A DNA stretch of 64,000 nucleotides from G963677445 sp963678275 (GTDB lineage Bacteria; Bacteroidota; Ignavibacteria; Ignavibacteriales; Melioribacteraceae): positions 4,154,001-4,218,000 of the forward strand of contig OY782765.1 of the NCBI GenBank assembly GCA_963678275.1, written 5' to 3'. Shown piece after piece: positions 9,285 through 18,370 of the stretch (the stretch's first letter is position 1; each line of letters starts with the position of its first letter). Made by a program: the position numbers and the translations under genes. The notes under the pieces were generated by a model. The model made no database searches and was not told the origin of the DNA. It saw nothing but the letters and a program-made list of their open reading frames with translations.

Positions 9285-10379
9285 TTACACCTTATAATTA
9301 AACTCCGAAATTTCTGTCCAGGCGCCCGCTGTTTTCTGAAAATCCTTGTATGATTTATAAATTTCTTTCGCGAGATTATCTGTCTTCGCTATACCGTTCA
9401 TAATATCGGCAGATATTTCCCTGAATTTTTCAATTACATCTTTAGGGAAGGGAAGAATATTTACTTCGGTTTCATTTTTTAATTTTTCAAGGTATTCGGC
9501 GTTTTTATAATTAGAAAGGGCGTAAATTTTATCATTGGCGGCAGAGGCTGCCAGTTTAACCACTTGCTTAAGATCATCTGTAAGTGAATCCCAGGCTGCT
9601 TTGTTAATTGTAAGTTCAAGAACGCCTGTTGGTTCATGCCAGCCCGGATAATAATAATAATTGGATATTTTCTGAAAGCCCATCAGGTAATCGTGATATG
9701 GTCCCACCCACTCTGTAGCGTCAATAACTCCCCTTTCGAGGTTGGTATAAATCTCACTTCCGGGTGAAAGCACAGCCGATGCGCCCGATTCCGTAAGAAC
9801 TTTACCACCGATTCCGGGAAGCCTTATTTTTAATCCTTTAAGATCGGCCAGACTATTAATCGCGTGATTAAACCAGCCGCCCATTTGTCCCCCGGTGTTT
9901 CCGCAGGGAAAAGGAATAAGGTTAAAGCGGCTGTATAATTTTTCCCAAAGTTCAAGTCCCCCGCCGAAATATAACCAGGCGTTGGTCTGGGCAGTATTCA
10001 TCCCGAAAGGCATACTTGTAAAAAACTGAGAAGCGGGAGTTTTTCCGGCCCAGTAATAAGCGACCGAATGTCCCATCTCAGCCATACCTCCGCTTACAGC
10101 GTCAAAAACCTCAAGGGGCGGCACAAGTTCATTTCCGCCATAAACATTTATTTTAAGTCTGCCCCCTGAAAGCTGATCAGCGAATTTCGCGAATTCCGAA
10201 GCCGCCTCACCGAGAACCGGGTAATTAGGCTGCCATGATGTCACCATTTTCCAGTGATATTTTTTTCCGCTGTTTATCGCCGGGCCTGTTCCTTTTTCCT
10301 CTTTAGCGCAGGATGATAATAAAGCGCTTCCCGCGGCAGCCGCTATTCCCGCCTTGAATAAAAACTCTCTTCTTTCCAT
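9285..10379 (-). CDS. TRAP transporter substrate-binding protein (DctP family)
   Basis: This 364-aa periplasmic lipoprotein would capture a carboxylate-type solute for a TRAP transporter. The N-terminus MERREFLFKAG is a twin-arginine signal and is followed by a lipobox (LSSC, Cys24), so it should be exported folded and anchored to the inner membrane. The body has the DctP features: KMVTSWQPNYPVLGEA near the start, LKGLKIRLPGIGGKVL with the conserved Arg that contacts the substrate carboxylate, and GVIDATEWVGPYHD. It is the second gene of a unit with the DUF72 gene 4 nt upstream. The permease genes dctQ-dctM are not adjacent but lie 23 kb away, so whether they work together is uncertain. Confidence 0.9.
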   Translation of the reverse strand: MERREFLFKAGIAAAAGSALLSSCAKEEKGTGPAINSGKKYHWKMVTSWQPNYPVLGEAASEFAKFADQLSGGRLKINVYGGNELVPPLEVFDAVSGGMAEMGHSVAYYWAGKTPASQFFTSMPFGMNTAQTNAWLYFGGGLELWEKLYSRFNLIPFPCGNTGGQMGGWFNHAINSLADLKGLKIRLPGIGGKVLTESGASAVLSPGSEIYTNLERGVIDATEWVGPYHDYLMGFQKISNYYYYPGWHEPTGVLELTINKAAWDSLTDDLKQVVKLAASAANDKIYALSNYKNAEYLEKLKNETEVNILPFPKDVIEKFREISADIMNGIAKTDNLAKEIYKSYKDFQKTAGAWTEISEFNYKV

Positions 10380-10383
10380 AATT

Positions 10384-11250
10384 TTACCTTTTTTTAATCA
10401 TTTCTCTGATTTTCTCAATAGTCAGAGGCGCCGATCCTTCATAATGGTTATTTACATTCAGATAAACATCCACCTCCCTTGAGAGCAGATCATGTATCAT
10501 TTTTACAATTTCATCAAGTTCCTCATCCCTGGGTTCAACAATTCTGTTCCATTTTTTACCGGTCTTCTTTTCTATTCCGCTTCGGTCAGGGCCGTGCAGG
10601 CGGATAATTACTTTATCTTTAATGTATCGGCCATACTTTTTATAGAGCTCATAAACAGGAGGCATAAAATACCCCTGGAGAAAAACATTTACCAGTTTAT
10701 TATCAGCTATAAAAGAAAACCACTCATCATTAAGATAGTTTGGATTTCTTATCTCCACCGCGAGATCATAAGCTTCTGACGGCGCTTTACCCAGAAAATC
10801 GGCAAACAAAGCCTCAAAATGTTTTTGTGAGGCCATCTTCTGTTTATTAAGATATTCAAACTGGAGCATATATGGACCCGATTTATCTTTCAGGGGAGCC
10901 ATAGTTTCCATAAAAGCCTTAAAAAGTTCGGAAGAAAAAAAATATGGATTTATTTTCAGTTCCTCATTTTTATTCTTCCTGTAGAAGTGGGTGAGTGTAA
11001 TACTGTTAGGCATTTTAACGGTAAATTTAAAATTATCCCCCACAGAATCAGAATATTCCTCCACGGTTGCCGGATCAGGCAGCACAACTTTGTTTTCTCC
11101 GAAAAGGGACCAGAACCACTGGTCAATTTCCACAGAATCGCAAAAAAGTGAATATTCTTTAAGATAATTAAATTCTCCAAACTCGGGATAAATGATCCCC
11201 ATCCATGAATCATATTTCCATGAACAGGTCCCGATGAACAAATCAGCCAT
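10384..11250 (-). CDS. DUF72 (YecE-like) family protein
   Basis: A 288-aa cytoplasmic protein starting with the family signature LFIGTCSWKYDSWMGIIYP and containing the expected VEIDQWFWSL, FKFTVKMPN, LAVEIRNPNYL and VIIRLHGPDRSG segments. DUF72 proteins adopt a TIM-barrel fold; no reaction is established that I can cite. It is the first gene of a minus-strand pair with the TRAP binding protein. Transcription probably starts in the 112-bp gap it shares with the divergent trkA. Confidence 0.85.
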   Translation of the reverse strand: MADLFIGTCSWKYDSWMGIIYPEFGEFNYLKEYSLFCDSVEIDQWFWSLFGENKVVLPDPATVEEYSDSVGDNFKFTVKMPNSITLTHFYRKNKNEELKINPYFFSSELFKAFMETMAPLKDKSGPYMLQFEYLNKQKMASQKHFEALFADFLGKAPSEAYDLAVEIRNPNYLNDEWFSFIADNKLVNVFLQGYFMPPVYELYKKYGRYIKDKVIIRLHGPDRSGIEKKTGKKWNRIVEPRDEELDEIVKMIHDLLSREVDVYLNVNNHYEGSAPLTIEKIREMIKKR

Positions 11251-11362
11251 TTGACGCGCCTGTTTTTATAATAAAAATTTGTGTAAATATTCTCAGAATC
11301 ATATATTAAACAGATTCTATTTGTTCAATTGATGAAATAAAGATAATTATACCAGATAAAAT

Positions 11363-12703
11363 ATGAAAATTATTTTGGCAGGCGCAGGTGAAGTAGGTTA
11401 TCACCTGGCAAAACAGCTCTCAATAGAGCAGCACGATATAACCGTGCTCGATATTAATCAGTCGCAGCTCGACCGTGTAAATTCATCCACCGATGTAATG
11501 ACCATGCAGGGATCATCGACATCAATTCAGACACTCAAAGAAGCGAATGTCGCCAATACCGATCTTGTTGTATCGGTCACTTCATCCGAATCGGTAAACA
11601 TCAATACATGTATGCTGGCCAAAAAACTTGGCGCAAAAATGACAATCGCACGCACTGCAAACGCCGAATATGGATCGTCACAGTTTTCTTCCATGTTCAG
11701 CGAACTGGGCATCGATCACATGATCTATCCCGAGGAGCTTGCCGCGGCCGAGGTTGTAAAACTCGTTGAGAGAGCCGCCGCGACAGATGTGCTCGAATTT
11801 GAAGAGGGAAGAATCTCTCTGCTGGGCTTAAAACTTGATAATAAAACCCCTATCCTGAGAAAATCTCTTCGTGAAGTGGCCGAAATTTATAACATGCTCG
11901 AATTCAGGATTGTGGCTATTCACCGCGGAATGAGAACCATTATCCCTTCAGGGGATGATATTTTCCTGAATAACGACCAGATATTTATTGTGACCACACC
12001 GGGAGGAGTGGAGGAAATAATAAAACTTTCGGGCAAAGACCAGGAAAAAATTGAAAATATCATGATCCTCGGGGGCGGGAAGATTGGGCGCAAGGTGGCT
12101 AAACTTCTTGAAGATACTATAAATATTAAACTGATCGAATCCAACAGGGAAAAATCTGTTGACCTCGCGGGATATCTTCAAAAAACCCTGGTAATTCAGG
12201 GTGACGGAAGGGATATTGACCTTCTTGCCCAGGAAGGCATTATTGATATGGATGGTTTTCTCGCGGTTACAGAAGACGCCGAAACAAATATCATAACCTG
12301 CCTGATGGCAAAACATCTCGGAGTTTCAAAAACAATAGCCCTTGTCGATAATATCGACTATATCCCCCTTACGCAGACTATCGGTCTTGATTCCCTGATT
12401 AATAAAAAACTTATAGCGGCGAATAATATTACCCGTTTTATCCGTAAAGCGCACCTGTTATCGCTCGCTACACTTCAGGGTATCGACGCCGAAGTTTTTG
12501 AATATGTTGTTAAACCAGGCGCGGATGTTACAAAAAAACCGGTCAGACAACTGAAGTTCCCCCGCAGCGCGATAATCGGCGGTTATATAAGGGATGGAAT
12601 AGGAAAAATTACTGTCGGCGATACAATAATTAAACCGGATGACAAAGTTGTGGTTTTTGCTCTGCCGGATGAAATTAATAAAGTTGAAAAATTCTTCCAG
12701 TAA
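11363..12703 (+). CDS. trkA: Trk potassium uptake, NAD-binding regulatory subunit TrkA
   Basis: A 446-aa cytoplasmic protein with two tandem RCK units. The first Rossmann domain starts MKIILAGAGEVGYHLAKQL and ends its first strand pair with LD (NAD ribose binding); the second starts near residue 232 (IMILGGGKIGRKVAKLL). Each is followed by an RCK_C (TrkA_C) domain, at ~140-220 and ~370-446. This is the standard TrkA length and order. Its stop overlaps the next start (TAATG), giving a tightly coupled trkA-trkH pair for K+ import. No strong Shine-Dalgarno sequence is visible before the ATG. Confidence 0.95.
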   Translation: MKIILAGAGEVGYHLAKQLSIEQHDITVLDINQSQLDRVNSSTDVMTMQGSSTSIQTLKEANVANTDLVVSVTSSESVNINTCMLAKKLGAKMTIARTANAEYGSSQFSSMFSELGIDHMIYPEELAAAEVVKLVERAAATDVLEFEEGRISLLGLKLDNKTPILRKSLREVAEIYNMLEFRIVAIHRGMRTIIPSGDDIFLNNDQIFIVTTPGGVEEIIKLSGKDQEKIENIMILGGGKIGRKVAKLLEDTINIKLIESNREKSVDLAGYLQKTLVIQGDGRDIDLLAQEGIIDMDGFLAVTEDAETNIITCLMAKHLGVSKTIALVDNIDYIPLTQTIGLDSLINKKLIAANNITRFIRKAHLLSLATLQGIDAEVFEYVVKPGADVTKKPVRQLKFPRSAIIGGYIRDGIGKITVGDTIIKPDDKVVVFALPDEINKVEKFFQ

Positions 12704-14151
12704 TGATTAATTACAAAGTTATATTAAACTTCATCGGCTTTATGCTTCTGCTTGAAGGATTAAGCATGCTCCCCGGCATTCCCTTCTCCCTTTATTATGG
12801 TGATAATGATGTGTACGTTCTTCTCTTTTGCGGACTTGTCACCTCGATTATCGGTTTTCTTATGTATTATTATACCAAAGGGCTGTTCCGGGATGTGTCA
12901 AAAAGGGATGGTTATATAATCGTTTCATCCGGATGGATTGTGATGTCTCTTTTCGGGGCTCTTCCATTTGTAATTCATGGATCGATTCCTTCATATACAG
13001 ACGCTTTTTTTGAAACTATATCCGGTTTTACAACTACCGGAGCTTCCATTCTGAACAACATTGAGGAGCTTCCCCACGGGCTGCTTTTCTGGAGAAGCAT
13101 CACACAGTGGATGGGTGGTATGGGAATAATTGTTCTCTCTCTGGCTATTCTGCCGATTCTGGGGATAGGGGGAATGCAGCTTTTTGTCGCCGAGGTGCCC
13201 GGGCCCACAAAGGATAAAATTCACCCGCGAATTAGAGAAACAGCCAAAAGACTCTGGGGAATATATTTTCTCTTTACTGTTGCCGAAACGGGACTTCTTA
13301 TGCTGGGAGGAATGAATCTTTTTGACGCGGTATGTCATTCTTTCACTACAATGGCAACCGGGGGGTTTTCAACAAAGCAGGACAGCATTGCCGCTTTCGA
13401 TTCCACTTATATACATTATGTGATAATATTTTTTATGTTTATGGCGGGGGTGAACTTTTCTCTCCATTATCATCTGCTTCACAGAAATTTTAAAACCGTC
13501 GTAAAAAATGATGAATTTCGTTCCTATTCGATATTTATTATAATCGCGGGACTGTTATTCGGACTGGTGCTTTTTATTGCGGAATATGCCCCTTTCGGCA
13601 TTTCTATTCGTGATTCGCTGTTTCAGGTTGTTTCGATAGTAACCACAACAGGATATGTTACAGCCGACTATGAAGCCTGGGGCCCGTTCTTCCAGCTTAT
13701 CTTTTTTATATTGCTTTTTACCGGCGGCTGCGCCGGATCAACGGGTGGGGGAATAAAATTTGTGCGGCATTTTCTTCTTGTAAAAAACAGTTTTCTCGAA
13801 CTTCGCCGCCTGGTGCATCCGAGGGCTGTTATTCCTGTAAGGTTTAATAAAAATGCCGTTCCGCAGGAAATTATCTCTAACATACTCGCCTTTTTTCTCT
13901 TTTATATAGCGATATTTACATTCGGCAGCATAATTATGTCACTTTTCGGGCTCGATTTTAAGTCGGCAATGGGATCGGTGGCAACTTCGCTCGGCAATGT
14001 CGGACCGGCAATCGGATCTGTAGGCCCGGTTTCTAACTTCGCTCACCTTCCCGATGGCGGTAAATGGTTTCTCAGTTTCCTTATGCTCCTCGGAAGACTT
14101 GAACTTTTTACGGTGCTTATTATTTTTTCCCCCTCATTCTGGAAAAAATAG
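12703..14151 (+). CDS. trkH: Trk potassium uptake, membrane channel subunit TrkH
   Basis: A 482-aa polytopic inner-membrane protein that forms the K+ pathway and is gated by TrkA. It has the repeated pore-loop segments of the family (SGFTTTGASI, TMATGGFSTK, VSIVTTTGYVT, ATSLGNVGPAIG), the characteristic filter-like glycines, and about ten hydrophobic helices. It starts 1 bp inside the trkA stop codon, so the two are translationally coupled. The length is normal for TrkH. Confidence 0.95.
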   Translation: MINYKVILNFIGFMLLLEGLSMLPGIPFSLYYGDNDVYVLLFCGLVTSIIGFLMYYYTKGLFRDVSKRDGYIIVSSGWIVMSLFGALPFVIHGSIPSYTDAFFETISGFTTTGASILNNIEELPHGLLFWRSITQWMGGMGIIVLSLAILPILGIGGMQLFVAEVPGPTKDKIHPRIRETAKRLWGIYFLFTVAETGLLMLGGMNLFDAVCHSFTTMATGGFSTKQDSIAAFDSTYIHYVIIFFMFMAGVNFSLHYHLLHRNFKTVVKNDEFRSYSIFIIIAGLLFGLVLFIAEYAPFGISIRDSLFQVVSIVTTTGYVTADYEAWGPFFQLIFFILLFTGGCAGSTGGGIKFVRHFLLVKNSFLELRRLVHPRAVIPVRFNKNAVPQEIISNILAFFLFYIAIFTFGSIIMSLFGLDFKSAMGSVATSLGNVGPAIGSVGPVSNFAHLPDGGKWFLSFLMLLGRLELFTVLIIFSPSFWKK

Positions 14152-14201
14152 TCTGATTATTTTTTCGTATATTTAGGATAAACAGTAAACTAAAATCTGG
14201 C

Positions 14202-14975
14202 ATGAATAAAAGAATATTAACATTATTGCTGCTGACCCTTATCCCGGCCCTCAGCATTGCCCAGCAGGTCTCTTTCTGCAGAAACTATACCCGGCAGGGC
14301 AAACCGGTGGAAGAGATTGAAAAATTTCGAATAAAACCCTGGGGCAGTTTTCTTTATGTGCTTATGGATAACGGTGAAAACCGGATATCGGATGATGAAA
14401 TTTTTATGTTTGTCGACCGAAAACAGGTAAACCGATATAAACCTTACGACCATAAAAAAGTTATGGTTCACGACAAAAAAAACTGGGTTGTTTATAATTA
14501 TAAGTTTACCGAGACAGGAACCTACTTTTTTTATTTTGAAGATGGCGCCGGTGCGAGACTGGCTTCGGGAACACTTGTGGTTGTTATGGATGATGAACAT
14601 TCTTCTTCGGGTGATTTTGCCGCCAGAACATATTACGGACGGAGCCGACTGACATTTTCAGATATTATTATGGATGGAAAACCCTTTAATAAAAGGGGAT
14701 CCGTATCTATAAGCGACGACGGCGGAAAAGTTTATGTTTATCTCGATAACGGAAGACCAATAAACTCCGATACTCTTTATGTCGATTTCAGAAGGATGAA
14801 CAACAGAACATACGCTTACGACGAATTTATAGATGATAAAAAATATAAAATTGAACCTGACTGGCCCGATACTTTTTTTCCCTATGTTTTTACAGCCAAT
14901 GGAAAATTTAAGGTCGCGGTCTATAATGAAAACCGTATTTTGATCGCGGAAGGTTATATTGAAGTAAAAAATTGA
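14202..14975 (+). CDS. Exported protein of unknown function
   Basis: A 257-aa protein with a clear signal peptide (residues 1-20, ending SIAQQ) and no further membrane helix or sorting domain. The mature part is beta-rich with many aromatic residues and two similar halves: FRIKPWGSFLYVLMDNGE and SDDGGKVYVYLDNGRPIN, each followed by a NRYKPYD / NRTYAYDEF segment. An internal duplication of a ~110-residue domain is therefore likely. I do not recognise the family. It sits 50 bp after trkH on the same strand and could be cotranscribed. Confidence 0.7.
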   Translation: MNKRILTLLLLTLIPALSIAQQVSFCRNYTRQGKPVEEIEKFRIKPWGSFLYVLMDNGENRISDDEIFMFVDRKQVNRYKPYDHKKVMVHDKKNWVVYNYKFTETGTYFFYFEDGAGARLASGTLVVVMDDEHSSSGDFAARTYYGRSRLTFSDIIMDGKPFNKRGSVSISDDGGKVYVYLDNGRPINSDTLYVDFRRMNNRTYAYDEFIDDKKYKIEPDWPDTFFPYVFTANGKFKVAVYNENRILIAEGYIEVKN

Positions 14976-15125
14976 TCTTTATCACTTATTTCCTGATTAT
15001 TTTTTATTTATTTCATAAAAATAATAGAAGATGGCCGAAGGAATTTTTATATTATTCGTCCATTATTATCGGACAGAGATCATACAAAATAAAATTTTAT
15101 TAAGAGCCAAGAAGGGAGAACTTCA

Positions 15126-17189
15126 ATGGGCTTACTTTCAAGGAATAAAGAAGCTGAAAGGCTTCTGGAAGAAAACCAGGATTTAAGAAACCAGCTTCAC
15201 GCTGTGCTCGAAAAAAATGAAAGCCTCTCCAGTCTCGAGAGCAAAATTTCCACCGCGCGGGAAGAACTTTCCGATATCGCCAGGGAAAGAAAAGACCTTG
15301 AGAATGACATAAGGGAATTTGAATCGCAGAAAGAAGAGCTTGATGATGAAATTCAAAAACTTTCCGGTGAATTAGAAGAACTTAAAAATTCAGAGGAAGG
15401 TCATCAGGAGTCCGCGAAAGACACCCGTTCATTAATTGATGAACTGGAAGAAACAAAAGGAAGCCTGCTGATTGAAAACAGCAAACTTGAAGAGGAAATT
15501 GAAAAGAAGAATACCCGGACATCGGAGCTTGATGAAAAAATTATTGATCTGAATAACCGGCATGAAGCGCTTGATCTTGAAGTGGCCGAACTTGAACAGA
15601 AAGTTTCCTCCCTCAGAGATAATGAGTCGAAATTAAATGAGGAAGCTGAAATAGCCAGACAGAAGGCTGATGAGTCGGAACAGAAAAATAATGAGCTTTC
15701 CGCCCGCAACGAAGCGCTCGAAAAAGAAATCAAAGATCACCAGGGTGAAATACTTACACTCAGGGAAGAAAAAGACCGGCTTACTGAAAAAATCGACGAG
15801 CTTGAAAGGGAAAGTGAAAAACGTGAAATATACCTTGAAGGAATAAATGATAAAATTTCAGGCAACGAAGAGGTAAAAACCAACCTTGAGCACAGCCTCG
15901 CGGCAATAACCTCACAGCTAAAAGAAAAAGACAGCATGTTCAGTGAATATTCCAACCGGAAGGAAAACCTCATCGATGAGATCGGGAAAAAACAGAGTGA
16001 GCTGGCCGGAGTGGAACAGAAGTTATCATTTGAGCAGAGCAAATTTGAAAAGCTTATCGATGAAATAAAGGAAAAAGATAAAAAACTTAGTGAAATAACA
16101 AATGAAATAAGAAACCTCGAATCTGTTAAGGTCGATATAAATAATGAAATTCTGGAAAAACGTGAAGATGAAGAAAAGCTGATGCTTGAGCTTTCAAGAA
16201 TTAAGACCAAAATTCAGGAACTTGAAAAACGTGAATTCCAGGTTGAAGAAAGTTATCTCGAAATAGAAAACAAACTTTCCGAAACACTCCAGCGTTTCGG
16301 TGAGGAAATTTCTCTCTCTAAAAATAAAGTTCATTCACTCCGCCAGGTTACCCTTGAGATGGAAACCAAAATCGCGGAAAAAGAAAGAGTCCTCTCTGAA
16401 AAAACGGCGAAATATGCCGAATATTCCGGAATCATTAAGGTATTTGAAAAAGAACAGGCCGCTCTTGAAACTCATATCGAAGGACTTAAAGAGCAGCAGC
16501 AGGTCCTGAACAGCAGTATAATTAAATTAAAGGATGAAGAAAACCGGCAAAGAATTCTTCTTCACGATCTTAAAGGACAAACCACTCAGCTTCAGGGACA
16601 GAAAAGCGACATTCAAAGCACAGTTAAACAGATGCTTGAACAGATCAGCAGTAATTACGCCGAATTTGAAGAAAGAGAAAGCGGTATAATTGAAGAAATT
16701 AAAAAATATGAGGATACCCTGAAAGAAGTAAGGGAAAGTGTTGACAGCCTGCGTAATGAAGAACAGAAGCTCAAAAGTGAAATTATGGATACCGAGCTTG
16801 AAAAAGAACAGCACGCCTCAAAAATAACCCAGTTTATCGCTATGGAAAAGGGCCTGCAATCCAAAATTGCCGATTATAAAAATGAACTGCAAAAATATGA
16901 AAGCAGGCTTGAACTTTATGATGAACTTCCCGAAGAAGAGGAATCAGAAGTTATTATCCCGGATGCGACCAATAGTGAACCGGAAGATAAAGAACCTGCT
17001 GCAGAAAAGTTTGTCGATCTCGACGATGAAGAAGAGTCTGTGGAAGAGGAATCAGAAGAAGAGCTTCCTGAAGAAGAACCGGATATGGAAGAAGAAACTG
17101 ATATAAAAGAAGAACCGGAAGTGGAAGAAAAACAGGCCGAAGAAGAAGAGTTGAATGACGATGAAGAGGAAAAGGAAAAAAATGAATAA
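15126..17189 (+). CDS. Long coiled-coil protein with acidic C-terminal tail
   Basis: A 687-aa protein, almost entirely heptad-patterned coiled coil from residue ~8 to ~600 (for example LEKKNTRTSELDEKIIDLNN). A glutamate/aspartate-rich tail of ~85 residues follows (EEEPDMEEETDIKEEPEVEE). It has no signal peptide or membrane helix. An AAGGGAG ribosome binding site precedes ATG 15126. Similarity to SMC/myosin-like proteins is expected from composition alone and says nothing about function; a structural or scaffold role is possible. Its last codons overlap the next gene's start (ATGAATAA), so the two are coupled. Opposite-strand open frames over this gene are artefacts of its biased codons. Confidence 0.75.
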   Translation: MGLLSRNKEAERLLEENQDLRNQLHAVLEKNESLSSLESKISTAREELSDIARERKDLENDIREFESQKEELDDEIQKLSGELEELKNSEEGHQESAKDTRSLIDELEETKGSLLIENSKLEEEIEKKNTRTSELDEKIIDLNNRHEALDLEVAELEQKVSSLRDNESKLNEEAEIARQKADESEQKNNELSARNEALEKEIKDHQGEILTLREEKDRLTEKIDELERESEKREIYLEGINDKISGNEEVKTNLEHSLAAITSQLKEKDSMFSEYSNRKENLIDEIGKKQSELAGVEQKLSFEQSKFEKLIDEIKEKDKKLSEITNEIRNLESVKVDINNEILEKREDEEKLMLELSRIKTKIQELEKREFQVEESYLEIENKLSETLQRFGEEISLSKNKVHSLRQVTLEMETKIAEKERVLSEKTAKYAEYSGIIKVFEKEQAALETHIEGLKEQQQVLNSSIIKLKDEENRQRILLHDLKGQTTQLQGQKSDIQSTVKQMLEQISSNYAEFEERESGIIEEIKKYEDTLKEVRESVDSLRNEEQKLKSEIMDTELEKEQHASKITQFIAMEKGLQSKIADYKNELQKYESRLELYDELPEEEESEVIIPDATNSEPEDKEPAAEKFVDLDDEEESVEEESEEELPEEEPDMEEETDIKEEPEVEEKQAEEEELNDDEEEKEKNE

Positions 17190-17631
17190 ACATTTTCCGT
17201 TTATTTTTATTTTTTTCTTAACAGCTTTTTCCACTATTTTATCCCAGGAGCTGCCCGCCTGGCTTGAAGGAACATGGATGCAGCTTCAGCCGCGGCCCGC
17301 GCTATATGAAGAGTGGGAATTTAATGAGTGTGGTGAATACACCGGTTCGGCCTGGACTGCTGCCGGCGAAGGAAAAAAGATATCGGAATATCTGAAAATA
17401 GTGAAAATGGGTGATACGTTTTATTACCTCGCAAAACCGGAAGAGAATGAAATTCCGGTCGCGTTCGAACTTGTCAGGTGGGAAGAATATTACATGGTTT
17501 TTGAAAACGGGGCGCATGATTACCCGCAGCGCATAATTTATAAACTTGAATCACAGCAAAAGCTGACAGCGACTATTTCCAAACTTGATGGCAGCCGAAA
17601 ACTGACCTTTTCTTTCACCAGGGTTGATTGA
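17182..17631 (+). CDS. Small secreted DUF6265-like protein
   Basis: I start this gene at the ATG of ATGAATAA, which overlaps the coiled-coil gene's stop; a longer in-frame start at 17155 would add a basic extension before the signal peptide. The 149-aa product has a signal peptide (FIFIFFLTAFSTILSQ) and a mature domain opening with LPAWLEGTWMQL, then YEEWEF, ELVRWEEYYMVFENGAHDYP and QRIIYKL. This is the lipocalin-like beta-barrel pattern of the DUF6265 family, whose function is not known. The downstream ABC ATPase gene begins 7 nt after its stop. Confidence 0.75.
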   Translation: MNKHFPFIFIFFLTAFSTILSQELPAWLEGTWMQLQPRPALYEEWEFNECGEYTGSAWTAAGEGKKISEYLKIVKMGDTFYYLAKPEENEIPVAFELVRWEEYYMVFENGAHDYPQRIIYKLESQQKLTATISKLDGSRKLTFSFTRVD

Positions 17632-17638
17632 TTATATT

Positions 17639-18370
17639 ATGATTGAAATTTCAGGACTGCATAAAAGTTTCGGCTCAAAAGATGTGCTCAGGGGTATTGA
17701 TCTTGAGATAAGCGGAGGGGAAGCGCTGGCCATTATTGGTAAATCGGGCTGTGGAAAGAGTGTGCTTCTTAAACATATTGTCGGACTTCTCCAGCCCGAT
17801 AAAGGTTATGTTAAGATAGATGGTCAGGATATAAACAAAATATCGCAAAAAGCGCTTTATAAAATCAGGCGGAATTTTGGATTTCTTTTCCAGGGAGCCG
17901 CCCTCTTTGATTCTCTTTCCGTGGAGGAAAATGTCGGCCTTCCGCTTGTTGAAAATGACACCGGTATTTCTGAAAAAGATCTTCAAAAAAGAATTTCTGA
18001 AAAACTTGAGCTGGTCGGGCTGCCCGGAATAGAAAAACTGAAACCAAGTGAACTTTCAGGCGGCATGAGAAAAAGGGTGGGGCTGGCAAGGGCGCTTATT
18101 ACCGATCCTGAGTTTATTCTTTATGATGAACCGACTACAGGTCTCGACCCGGTGATGTCCGACTCAATTGATGACCTGATGAAAGAGGTAAATGAAAAAA
18201 TGAAAGTTACCACAATCATGATAACTCATGATATGTTCAGCGTAAAAACCATTGCCGATAAAATAGTTATGATCCACGAGGGAAAAGTATATTTTAATGG
18301 CGCTCCGGATGATCTTTCAAATACAAAGGATGTGGTTCTGGAAAATTTTATAAAAAGAACCGGTTTTTAA
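17639..18370 (+). CDS. ABC transporter ATPase, MlaF type
   Basis: I chose the ATG at 17639 (MIEISGLHKSFG); an in-frame TTG at 17624 would overlap the previous gene. The 243-aa ATPase has Walker A GKSGCGKS, Q-loop FLFQGAALFDSLSV, signature LSGGMRKRVGLARAL, Walker B FILYDEPTTGLDP and a switch histidine (TIMITHD). The GAALFDSLSVxENV and GMRKRVGLARA wording is typical of MlaF-like ATPases that drive lipid transport at the inner membrane. No MlaE permease or MCE protein gene lies next to it, so its partners must be elsewhere. radA follows with no gap. Confidence 0.85.
   Translation: MIEISGLHKSFGSKDVLRGIDLEISGGEALAIIGKSGCGKSVLLKHIVGLLQPDKGYVKIDGQDINKISQKALYKIRRNFGFLFQGAALFDSLSVEENVGLPLVENDTGISEKDLQKRISEKLELVGLPGIEKLKPSELSGGMRKRVGLARALITDPEFILYDEPTTGLDPVMSDSIDDLMKEVNEKMKVTTIMITHDMFSVKTIADKIVMIHEGKVYFNGAPDDLSNTKDVVLENFIKRTGF

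Noticed and set aside
15404..17234. Several long opposite-strand frames over the coiled-coil gene
   Set aside because: Serine- and phenylalanine-rich shadows caused by GAA/AAA-rich codons of the real gene; no ribosome binding sites or motifs.
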